A DNA stretch of 8,141 bases, taken from positions 1-8,141 of the forward strand of contig JAMPYH010000109.1 in assembly GCA_023700785.1 (NCBI GenBank), given 5' to 3'. Shown piece after piece: positions 1 through 6,114 of the stretch. A program made the translations under genes and the position numbers. Source of the stretch: Candidatus Zixiibacteriota bacterium (lineage in GTDB: Bacteria > Zixibacteria > MSB-5A5 > GN15 > FEB-12). Each line of letters starts with the position of its first letter. The first letter of the stretch is position 1. The notes under the pieces were generated by a model. The model worked only from the letters and a program-made list of their open reading frames with translations. It was not told the origin of the DNA and ran no database searches.

Positions 1-98
1 AAATCAACGTATGATGCGTCACGATTGATCATCGGCCCGGGGTGTGCCATCGACCCGGCAACTCCGGCCGCGAACCTGAAAGCGATCAGAGAGAGAGT

Positions 99-563
99 AT
101 GATGGAGAATACACGTATCCAGTTGATCGACAATATCCGTATCGCCATCGCGCAGGAGAACTCTCGGGATGGGATACTCAAAGTCGCGGCGGAGTTGATC
201 GACGCTTATTCCGAGGACTTCAACTGGACCGGGTTTTATATGCTTGATGGGGACCGGCTGAAAGTCGGACCGTATGTCGGGCCGGTGACCGAACATACCG
301 TGATCGAGCTGGACGCCGGCATCTGCGGAGCGGCCGCTTCCCAGAAGCAGACGATCATTGTTGACGATGTCCGAAATGACCCCCGCTTTCTCGCCTGTTC
401 GATCCACACGCGCTCGGAGATTGTTGTTCCGCTCATGGACGGCGAGACGGTGCTGGGCGAGATTGATATTGATTCAAATCGGCCGAGGAACTTCACCGCG
501 GCCGATCGGACGATGCTGGAGAAGATCGCGGAAGTGGTCGTCCAGCGCCTCAAACAGATCTGA
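99..563 (+). CDS. GAF-domain protein, probable free methionine-(R)-sulfoxide reductase (fRMsr/YebR-like)
   Basis: This 154-residue protein is essentially one GAF domain. The fRMsr family reduces free methionine-R-sulfoxide in the cytoplasm using cysteines in the GAF pocket. Visible family motifs are NWTGFY (42-47), LKVGPYVGP (54-62), GICGAAA (74-80), the DVRNDPRFLAC block ending at C100, SEIVVPL (106-112) and GEIDIDS (120-126). C76 and C100 match two of the three cysteines of E. coli YebR (C94 and the catalytic C118). The third, C84 in E. coli, falls at H66 here. I chose the ATG at 99 because a purine-rich GAGAGAGA precedes it and the family starts here; an in-frame ATG at 42 would add 19 residues that do not look like the family, and the adjacent ATG at 102 is equally possible. 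A TATGAT at 10-15 could be a -10 box, but its -35 would lie outside the window. The fold is secure; the reductase activity is inferred. Confidence 0.85.
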   Translation: MMENTRIQLIDNIRIAIAQENSRDGILKVAAELIDAYSEDFNWTGFYMLDGDRLKVGPYVGPVTEHTVIELDAGICGAAASQKQTIIVDDVRNDPRFLACSIHTRSEIVVPLMDGETVLGEIDIDSNRPRNFTAADRTMLEKIAEVVVQRLKQI

Positions 564-1346
564 TCACTTCGCGAAAATCTCCGCGAAGAACGACCGCATA
601 GCCTCCCACGACCGTTTGTCGGCGTTCGCGTTGTATGCCGCGCCCTTGGAGTTGTCCGTGCCGTTGTTCGGATTGGTGAAACCGTGCACCGCGTTGGCGT
701 ACATGATCAACTGATAATCGATCTTCGCTGAATCCATTTCCGCGACAAACGCGTTCACCTGATCCATCGGCACATACGGATCGATCGCGCCATGGCAGAC
801 CAGCACTTTCGCCTTGATATTGGATGTATTTTCCGGAGTCGGGTTCTGCAATCCGCCATGGAAACTGACCACGCCGCTGATGTCGGCTCCACCGCGCGCC
901 AGCTCGAGTACGGTCGAGCCGCCAAAGCAGTAGCCGATCGCGGCGACCCGAGTTGGGTCGGTCAGGCGGAACGCTTTTAATTGCGCAAGGCCGGCGGCGG
1001 CGCGGTCGCGCATCAATTGCCGATCCTGGTAAAACTTTCCGGCCATCGCGCTCGCTTCTTCGCGACTCGCGATCTTCACATCCTTGCCATACATGTCCAG
1101 AGCGAACGCGACATACCCAAGTCCGGCCAATTGCTCGGCTCGCTGCTTCGCGTAGTCATTGATCCCCATCCATTCATGCACCACCAGCACGCCGGGGCGT
1201 TTATTGTCGGTGGCGTCATCGTACGCGAGGTAACCGGCGAGGACGACATCGCCGAGCCTGTACTCTACTGTCTCGGTATGAATGGCCGTGAATCCTGACG
1301 CAGCCATAAGGAGAACTCCCAGGATTGTTGCGAGGGTCTGTTTCAT
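564..1346 (-). CDS. Dienelactone hydrolase family protein, secreted alpha/beta hydrolase
   Basis: This 260-residue protein is a dienelactone-hydrolase-type alpha/beta hydrolase. The triad is visible: nucleophile C140 in GYCFGG (138-143), D189 in HGAIDP and H221 in AVHGF. E58 in VVHEWMG matches the conserved glutamate that controls the cysteine in the classical enzyme. Residues 1-21 form a signal peptide (basic MK, hydrophobic TILGVLLMAA, likely cleavage near FTA) without a lipobox, so export to the periplasm is likely. The start at 1346 is preceded on the minus strand by AAAGGAAAG at proper spacing; the in-frame start at 1400 would add 18 residues reaching back to the mscL terminator. The family hydrolyses esters or lactones, but the true substrate cannot be read. 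Its stop abuts that of the convergent GAF gene. A weak promoter match (GATCAT at 1372-1377, TTGTAT at 1395-1400, minus strand) lies upstream. Confidence 0.92.
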   Translation of the reverse strand: MKQTLATILGVLLMAASGFTAIHTETVEYRLGDVVLAGYLAYDDATDNKRPGVLVVHEWMGINDYAKQRAEQLAGLGYVAFALDMYGKDVKIASREEASAMAGKFYQDRQLMRDRAAAGLAQLKAFRLTDPTRVAAIGYCFGGSTVLELARGGADISGVVSFHGGLQNPTPENTSNIKAKVLVCHGAIDPYVPMDQVNAFVAEMDSAKIDYQLIMYANAVHGFTNPNNGTDNSKGAAYNANADKRSWEAMRSFFAEIFAK

Positions 1347-1400
1347 GCTTCTTTCCTTTGTCAGTGGGCGGATGATCGATCTGTCTGAATAGGAATACAA

Positions 1401-1430
1401 CGGCCGAAGGGGAATTGTTCCCTTCGGCCG
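1401..1430 (-). terminator. Rho-independent terminator downstream of mscL
   Basis: CGGCCGAAGGG (1401-1411) pairs perfectly with CCCTTCGGCCG (1420-1430), an 11-bp GC-rich stem that can extend by a G-U and an A-U pair to a four-base loop. Read on the minus strand, the stem is followed by the T-rich TTGTATT. The plus-strand side has no T tract. It lies 38 bases past the mscL stop and so should end the VOC-mscL transcript before the hydrolase gene. Confidence 0.82.
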
Positions 1431-1468
1431 CGATAGACTAAAACTGAAACGCCTGTACTATGCGGGAC

Positions 1469-1921
1469 TTACGCACCGACCGACGATGTGCAGTGTCCGC
1501 ATTTGGTGGCCTTGATCGGGATGGTCGACAGGCAGTAGGGGCATTCTTTGGTGGTCGGGTCAGCGGCGGGAGCCGGTTGTTCGCGCTTCATCTTGTTCAT
1601 CGCCTTGATCATCAGGAACACGGCGAAAGCGACAATGACGAAGTTAATGATCGTGTTGATAAACAGGCCATAATTGATGGAGACCGCTCCGGCCGCTTTG
1701 GCGGCGGCGACCGACGCATACGGTCCGGCCTGCGCGCCATCCTTGATCACAAAAAAGAGATTGGAGAAATCAACATTCCCCATCAGCATGCCGATCGGCG
1801 GCATGATCACGTCGCCAACCAGCGACGCGACGATCGGTCCGAACGCCGCGCCGATGATGATACCGATGGCCATGTCCATCACATTTCCCCGCATGGCAAA
1901 CTCTTTGAATTCCTTGAGCAT
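1469..1921 (-). CDS. mscL: Large-conductance mechanosensitive channel MscL with C-terminal zinc-ribbon-like tail
   Basis: MscL is a homopentameric inner-membrane channel that opens under membrane tension and releases solutes during hypo-osmotic shock. The N-terminal helix and TM1 are highly characteristic: KEFAMRGNV (6-14), then a GIIIGAAFGPIVASLVGDVIMPP stretch (20-42). A periplasmic loop spans about 44-83, and TM2 about 84-106 (YGLFINTIINFVIVAFAVFLM), followed by a basic KAMNKMKR. Instead of the helical bundle tail of E. coli MscL, residues 127-144 carry CPYC and CGHC pairs ten residues apart, a likely zinc-binding ribbon also known from MscL homologues elsewhere. The start is the ATG at 1921, five bases after GAGGAG; a GTG at 1927 overlaps that Shine-Dalgarno and is less likely. 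The protein is 150 residues. It is probably co-transcribed with the VOC gene 44 bases upstream. Confidence 0.96.
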   Translation of the reverse strand: MLKEFKEFAMRGNVMDMAIGIIIGAAFGPIVASLVGDVIMPPIGMLMGNVDFSNLFFVIKDGAQAGPYASVAAAKAAGAVSINYGLFINTIINFVIVAFAVFLMIKAMNKMKREQPAPAADPTTKECPYCLSTIPIKATKCGHCTSSVGA

Positions 1922-1965
1922 CTTCACTCCTCGTGTTTGACGTTTCCTGGCAGTGTCAAAACTCG

Positions 1966-2304
1966 CTATTCAGTAAACTCCTGAGGATCTTCCCAGAGAT
2001 TGAACCAGAAGCCGAAGGGATCCTGGATATAGCAGCATCCCCCTTTTCCCTCCCACCGGATCACGGTACATCCCGCGGCGAGCAATTCAGCTTTTGCTGT
2101 GTCGAGATCCGGCACAATAAACTCCATGATCGGCCCTCGCGGCTCGCCAGTGTCGAAGAACATCCTGTTCTGCGAAGCGGTCAACTCGCGCTGGTTGTCG
2201 GTCCGTATAACTGATGGCAGCCCCATCACCTCGTGATAGAAGCGCGTCGCTTTCTCGGCATCGGGAGTTTGCAGACAGATACATCGGCTGAACTTGAACG
2301 GCAT
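1966..2304 (-). CDS. VOC superfamily (glyoxalase/bleomycin-resistance fold) protein
   Basis: This 112-residue protein has the size and motif pattern of a single vicinal-oxygen-chelate domain made of two beta-alpha-beta-beta-beta modules. The first module opens with CICLQTPDAEKATRFYHEVMGLP (8-30), typical of the family, and includes MEFIVPD (60-66). The second begins DLDTAKAELLAAGCTV and ends with the hallmark IQDPFGFWFNLWE (93-105). E61 and E105 sit where VOC metal ligands are often found. VOC enzymes include glyoxalase I, ring-cleaving dioxygenases and fosfomycin- or bleomycin-resistance proteins; the sequence does not decide among them. The ATG at 2304 follows AGGAA by seven or eight bases. 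A possible minus-strand promoter upstream (TTGACC at 2373-2378) lacks a convincing -10. It is probably the first gene of a VOC-mscL unit. Confidence 0.88.
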   Translation of the reverse strand: MPFKFSRCICLQTPDAEKATRFYHEVMGLPSVIRTDNQRELTASQNRMFFDTGEPRGPIMEFIVPDLDTAKAELLAAGCTVIRWEGKGGCCYIQDPFGFWFNLWEDPQEFTE

Positions 2305-2577
2305 ATCTGTTTCCTGAAGGTGGTTGTTGAGCTTTGCGAGCTGGTAGCAAGGTAAGCGTTCGCGCCGACTCCGGTCAAGTGAATAACTGAATCTGATTGC
2401 CGCTTAAGGCGATAGAACGGCGACAAGGAGACGGAACTTCTATTTGTCGCGGATGGTACAAAGTCCATCACGTCGCTGGCCGCTAAGTAGTGGATGGAGC
2501 GGTTGATCGTTCCATGGAGTTTCCAAAATGGGCAGGTTTTTCCCAAAGTTTCGACTCCGGATAACCGAACATAAACG
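2305..2577. other. Gene-free divergent intergenic region
   Basis: Between the VOC start and the lipoprotein promoter I see no convincing gene on either strand. Reading frames here lack start signals and family-like sequence. The region must hold the promoter of the minus-strand VOC-mscL unit; the best -35 match is TTGACC (2373-2378, minus strand), but the spaced -10 is poor. A bulged inverted repeat (TCCATCAC at 2464-2471 against GTGGATGGA at 2490-2498) and a short TGGG/CCCA repeat around a T run (2530-2545) are too weak to call. GATC occurs once here, in contrast to its abundance in the genes. Confidence 0.5.
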
Positions 2578-2607
2578 TTGACACCAAATTAGCTGGACGG
2601 GTACATT
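2578..2607 (+). promoter_or_regulatory. Sigma70-type promoter for the OmpA-family lipoprotein
   Basis: A perfect -35 TTGACA (2578-2583) is followed, after an 18-base spacer, by TACATT (2602-2607), matching four of six bases of the -10 consensus. Transcription would begin near 2614, giving a leader of about 27 bases containing the Shine-Dalgarno GGAGGAG at 2631-2637. Confidence 0.65.
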
Positions 2608-2640
2608 TCTTTTGATTACACCACACACATGGAGGAGCAA

Positions 2641-3318
2641 ATGAAAAGACAGACGACTGTCGTTATAGTGCTTGCCATCTTCGCGTTTGGAGCGATCCTC
2701 GGGTGCTCCAACTGGAAGAAACGAGACAAAGGAACCGTGATAGGCGCGACTACCGGCGCGGTGATCGGCGGAGTGATCGGTAACAAAGCGGGCAATACCG
2801 CGGTCGGCGCGATCATGGGCGCGGTCATCGGCGGAGCCGCCGGACGCTACATCGGCAGCCAGATGGACAAGGCCGCCGAAGAGATGCAGCGCGACCTCGA
2901 GGGAGCCAAGATCGAGCGAGTCGGCGAAGGGATCAAGATCACCTGGGCATCGGGCATCCTCTTCGATGTCAACTCGGCGGAATTGAGGCCGGTCGCAAAA
3001 TCCAACCTGGTTGAACTGTCAACCATCCTTAACAAGTATCCGGATACCGAGATCCAGGTTGACGGTCACACCGACAGCACCGGCACCGCAGAGTGGAACA
3101 TGGAACTTTCCAAACGCCGCGCCGAGTCGGTTGGAAATTACATGAACGCTCAGGGCGTTGACGCCACCCGCTTCAGGATCGTGGCGTGGGGCGAGACAAT
3201 GCCGACCAGCCCTGAAAATACGACTGACGGCTTGCAGGCAAATCGCCGGGTCGAGGTGGGTATTTTCGCCAACGATAAGCTCAAAGAAGCCGCGCGGCAG
3301 CAGACCGAAGGCCAGTAA
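2641..3318 (+). CDS. OmpA-family outer-membrane lipoprotein with glycine zipper (YiaD-like)
   Basis: This 225-residue lipoprotein probably links the outer membrane to peptidoglycan. A signal peptide ends in the lipobox AILGC, with C22 as the lipidated residue. Residues 31-72 form a glycine-zipper segment rich in GxxxG spacing (GAVIGGVIGNKAG, GAIMGAVIGGAAG). The OmpA C-terminal domain runs from about 100 to 207, with FDVNSAEL (108-115), VDGHTDSTG (140-148), LSKRRAESV (156-164) and the terminal NRRVEV (201-206). D145 and R160 have the 15-residue spacing of the residues that bind diaminopimelate in OmpA domains. The order of parts and length closely match E. coli YiaD (219 residues). The ATG at 2641 has GGAGG five bases upstream; the in-frame ATG at 2629 lies before that site and is rejected. 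The gene appears monocistronic, with its own promoter and terminator. Confidence 0.95.
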   Translation: MKRQTTVVIVLAIFAFGAILGCSNWKKRDKGTVIGATTGAVIGGVIGNKAGNTAVGAIMGAVIGGAAGRYIGSQMDKAAEEMQRDLEGAKIERVGEGIKITWASGILFDVNSAELRPVAKSNLVELSTILNKYPDTEIQVDGHTDSTGTAEWNMELSKRRAESVGNYMNAQGVDATRFRIVAWGETMPTSPENTTDGLQANRRVEVGIFANDKLKEAARQQTEGQ

Positions 3319-3358
3319 TAGCCGACGGAACTAATCTCCTATTGAAGAGTTTTATTAT

Positions 3359-3396
3359 GTACCGTGTCTGGAACCAACCAGACATGGTACTTTTTT
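3359..3396 (+). terminator. Rho-independent terminator of the OmpA-family lipoprotein gene
   Basis: GTACCGTGTCTGG (3359-3371) pairs with CCAGACATGGTAC (3378-3390) in a 13-bp stem with one G-U pair and an AACCAA loop. Six T residues (3391-3396) follow directly. It lies 40 bases past the lipoprotein stop and only 12 bases before the next start codon. Confidence 0.93.
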
Positions 3397-3408
3397 GCTT
3401 AATCGACC

Positions 3409-4719
3409 ATGACAGAGCGTGATCAACAGACAAGCCTCCCGACCCGGGTGGTGATAATCGGCGGCGGTTTTGGCGGGCTGAATGCCGCCCAGGCGCTAAA
3501 AAGCGCCAATGTGCAGGTGACGCTGATCGACCGACGCAACTTTCACCTCTTCCAGCCGCTGCTCTATCAGGTCGCCACCGGCGGTCTCTCGCCGGCCGAT
3601 GTCTCCTCGCCCCTTCGCGCTATTCTCAAACATCAGAAGAATACGGCCATAGTGCTGGCCGAAGTAACGGGGATCGATCGCGCCAGGCAGGAGGTCCATC
3701 TGCGCGGCGGCGATTGTGTACCGTATGACCACCTCATTGTCGGGACCGGTGTGCGTCATCACTACTTTGGACATGATGACTGGAGCGACATAGCGCCGGG
3801 GTTAAAGACGATCGAAGACGCGCTGGATATTCGCACCCGTATTTTCCTCGCCTTCGAGACCGCGGAACGCGAACCGGACCCGATCAAACAGCAGGAGTGG
3901 CTGACCTTTGTGTTGGTCGGAGGCGGACCAACCGGAGTTGAATTGGCCGGCGCCCTGGCTGAGATCGCCAATGAGACATTGCGTAAGGATTTCCGGCAGA
4001 TCGATCCCCGACGAGCGAGGATCATTCTTATTGAAGGAAATGATCGCGTCCTCACCAGCTACCCGCCAAAACTCTCGGCGGCGGCACGACGATCGCTGCA
4101 TCGACTGGGCGTGATCGTCATGACGGAATCGCTGGTGACATCGGTGGACGATCGCGGCGTCGAGTTCAAATCGAAAGAAAGCACACAGCGCATCGACGCG
4201 CGCACTGTGCTCTGGGCCGCGGGTGTGCGGGCATCCTCGATGGGGAGAATACTTGCCGAGGGGAATGACAAATCGCTGGATCGTTCCGGACGTGTTCTGG
4301 TGGATCCCTTTCTGAACCTTCCCGATGATCAGCGAGTTTATGTCATTGGCGATCTGGCGATGTTCACCCACCAAACCGGCCAACCGTTAGCCGGTGTCGC
4401 GGCGGTCGCGATACAACAGGGGAAGTACGCGGCGAAGACCATTATAGCGCGACTCGCGGGAAAAGCGGTGAAGCCGTTTCGCTACAGTTTTCCGGGAGAC
4501 ATGGCGACGATCGGGCGAAATCACGCGGTTGCCGATATCAAAGGATTTCGTTACTCCGGTTTCCTTGCCTGGATCTCCTGGGTTTTTCTCCACTTGATGA
4601 AGTTGGTTGAGTTCGATAACAGACTATTGGTTTTTGTGCAGTGGGTCTGGTATTACATCACTCACAATCGAGGCGCTCGATTAATTACGGGTGAACATCG
4701 ACTGCCCATTCGTGACTGA
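3409..4719 (+). CDS. ndh: Type II NADH:quinone oxidoreductase (NDH-2), FAD-dependent
   Basis: NDH-2 is a single-subunit flavoenzyme on the cytoplasmic face of the inner membrane. It passes electrons from NADH to the quinone pool without pumping protons. The 436-residue length suits the family. An FAD-binding Rossmann motif GGGFGG is at 18-23, followed by the NFHLFQPLLYQVATG block (44-58). The NADH-binding Rossmann fold shows VGGGPTGVELAG (170-181), with acidic E209 ending the next strand, which favours NADH over NADPH. The second FAD contact is VIGDLA (312-317), and AIQQGKYAA (334-342) matches the family's quinone-site motif. The C-terminal part (about 384-416) is rich in W, F, L and Y and should be the membrane-anchoring segment. 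The ATG at 3409 is the first possible start, since an in-frame TAA lies at 3400-3402, yet no Shine-Dalgarno is visible. Confidence 0.95.
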   Translation: MTERDQQTSLPTRVVIIGGGFGGLNAAQALKSANVQVTLIDRRNFHLFQPLLYQVATGGLSPADVSSPLRAILKHQKNTAIVLAEVTGIDRARQEVHLRGGDCVPYDHLIVGTGVRHHYFGHDDWSDIAPGLKTIEDALDIRTRIFLAFETAEREPDPIKQQEWLTFVLVGGGPTGVELAGALAEIANETLRKDFRQIDPRRARIILIEGNDRVLTSYPPKLSAAARRSLHRLGVIVMTESLVTSVDDRGVEFKSKESTQRIDARTVLWAAGVRASSMGRILAEGNDKSLDRSGRVLVDPFLNLPDDQRVYVIGDLAMFTHQTGQPLAGVAAVAIQQGKYAAKTIIARLAGKAVKPFRYSFPGDMATIGRNHAVADIKGFRYSGFLAWISWVFLHLMKLVEFDNRLLVFVQWVWYYITHNRGARLITGEHRLPIRD

Positions 4720-4867
4720 CTTTTCGCCCCCCCTATCTTCCTTAACTACAACAACATAGACAATCACTCGTGGACAATGGGACTTTGTCAACGAGCGGCT
4801 TGATGTAATGTTCTGGATCATCGCCGGTTGGACGCTCACCGGGTTCGTCCGGCCAATAGATTCTGGG

Positions 4868-4873
4868 TATAAC
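4868..4873 (+). promoter_or_regulatory. Candidate -10 box upstream of the glycosyltransferase genes
   Basis: TATAAC (4868-4873) matches five of six bases of the -10 consensus and lies 54 bases before the chosen start of the first glycosyltransferase. The -35 region is poor (TTCGTC at 4844-4849). The 208 bases from 4720 to 4927 otherwise show no clear hairpin terminator and no convincing gene, so the pair may also be read from the ndh promoter. Confidence 0.25.
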
Positions 4874-4927
4874 TTTCGGACCAGAGAAATAGATATTCTG
4901 ACCGACAAAGAGTTTACAGGCAGACCA

Positions 4928-6046
4928 ATGGCCCAGAACGCGCACTACCAGTTCCCTTACCATGAGCCGCCCAGCGGCGACCAAAGCCGGTCGATCCGTC
5001 GGCGGGTACTCCTGGTCGCACCGGCGGGCTATCTCAGAACGCCGGCTGGAGCCGCCATAGACTCTCTGGCCGATCGCGTGATACGTGAAGGTCATTTGGT
5101 TGATATTCACCAGTTGCCCGCGCTATTGCCTCAGTCAGTTGTTGGCGGACGGTTCGACCGCCTCCCCAGGATCCGCCCCGATCGTCTGGTTCATCTCAGA
5201 CCGCTATATCAGGCTGTTTCGCGCCATGACGTAGTACATCTTATGGCTCTACCCCCGGCGGCTTTATTGGAGGCTCTCTTTCCGGCGCTCGTGATCTCCA
5301 GGTTTCTTGGCAAGCAGACGCTGGTGTCATTGTCCGGCGGAAGTGTGGAAGATATCACCGGCAGGTTTTCGCGCTATATCCTCCCCGCGTTGAGATTGGT
5401 GAGCCACGTGACCGTTCCCACCGAGTGGTCGGCGCGGCTGTTGTCGCGATACAACCTCACCGTTTCGGTGGTGCCAAACTCGCCGGATTCACTCCACTCG
5501 GCACCCCGGTTGATTCAGGATGTACAGCCACGCATCCTCTCGTTCCTGATGGCGGGACCGGACAGCAACATCACCACCATTCTGCGCTCTTACCTGATGG
5601 CCAAGCAGAAATATCCGCGAGTTGAACTGGTGCTGGTCGGGACATCGGATCGTCTGAGAGTTGCCGCGCCGGTGGCTCAGCGAACGAGCGGCATCACGCT
5701 GATCAACGCGTCGCAGACCGACCTGATCCGGGACGCCTGGGATCAGTGCGATCTCTATCTCAATAACTCCACCGACGATGACCTTCCGATACCGGTCCTG
5801 AACGCGATGTCTCTGGGGATCCCCACCATCTCCTGCGATGCCGGGGGCATGACCGCGGTGATCCAGAACTCTGTCAGCGGGCTGATCTTCCCCTCAAACG
5901 ACCCTCAGGCGCTGGCCGACCGGATCATCGACCTGATCGAACAGCCGCCGCTCGTGACCCAGCTCTCCCGCTCGGGTCCGTCCGAAGCGTTGCGCTACAG
6001 CTGGCCATCGGTCCGCGGTCGATGGATCCCTCTTTTCAACCGATAA
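4928..6046 (+). CDS. GT4-type (GT-B fold) glycosyltransferase with atypical donor site
   Basis: This 372-residue protein has the two-domain layout of GT-B glycosyltransferases, which in bacteria usually build surface polysaccharides or glycolipids at the inner membrane. The N-terminal domain starts at RRVLLVAPAGYLRTPAGAAIDSLADRVIREGH (25-56), with DVVHLMA (101-107) and VTVPTEWSARLL (161-172). The donor domain starts near PRILSFLMAG (201-210) and includes VELVLVG (232-238) and DDLPIPVLNAMSLGIPTISCDAGGM (284-308). The family's paired glutamates (E-x7-E) are D284 and N292 here, and the usual Arg/Lys near position 211-215 are absent. The ATG at 4928 has a weak ACAGG seven bases upstream; an in-frame ATG at 4808 adds 40 residues that do not look like the family and lacks a Shine-Dalgarno. 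The sugar and acceptor cannot be predicted. Confidence 0.85.
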   Translation: MAQNAHYQFPYHEPPSGDQSRSIRRRVLLVAPAGYLRTPAGAAIDSLADRVIREGHLVDIHQLPALLPQSVVGGRFDRLPRIRPDRLVHLRPLYQAVSRHDVVHLMALPPAALLEALFPALVISRFLGKQTLVSLSGGSVEDITGRFSRYILPALRLVSHVTVPTEWSARLLSRYNLTVSVVPNSPDSLHSAPRLIQDVQPRILSFLMAGPDSNITTILRSYLMAKQKYPRVELVLVGTSDRLRVAAPVAQRTSGITLINASQTDLIRDAWDQCDLYLNNSTDDDLPIPVLNAMSLGIPTISCDAGGMTAVIQNSVSGLIFPSNDPQALADRIIDLIEQPPLVTQLSRSGPSEALRYSWPSVRGRWIPLFNR

Positions 6047-6114
6047 TCAAACAGATATCATTGTCCTCGGCCGACATCGGTCACGAAACTCGTCTCGCAG
6101 GAGTACAGGGCAGG

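Noticed and set aside
2226..2640. Minus-strand open frames in the divergent intergenic region
   Set aside because: They have skewed composition, no start signals and overlap a good plus-strand promoter.
2730..2860. Repeated GGCG/GATCGGCGG DNA pattern in the lipoprotein gene
   Set aside because: It is explained by the glycine-zipper protein segment rather than by a separate DNA repeat.
3802..4383. Long minus-strand frame opposite ndh (193 residues)
   Set aside because: It is a shadow of the NDH-2 gene, whose own frame carries all the family motifs.
4808..4927. In-frame N-terminal extension of the first glycosyltransferase (40 residues beginning MFWIIAGW)
   Set aside because: There is no Shine-Dalgarno at 4808, and GT4 proteins start close to the first beta strand. 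The ATG at 4928 fits better, though the choice is not certain.
4742..5110. Minus-strand open frame whose translation looks fairly protein-like across 4742-4910
   Set aside because: It overlaps the start of the first glycosyltransferase, has no clear Shine-Dalgarno, ends in a low-complexity CCCS and matches no family I recognise. A homology search could reopen it.
6022..6114. In-frame N-terminal extension of the second glycosyltransferase overlapping the upstream gene
   Set aside because: The family begins at the first beta strand (YIVWLRAEPIFPLDSG), and the ATG at 6115 has a nearby purine-rich site; the added 31 residues look non-coding.
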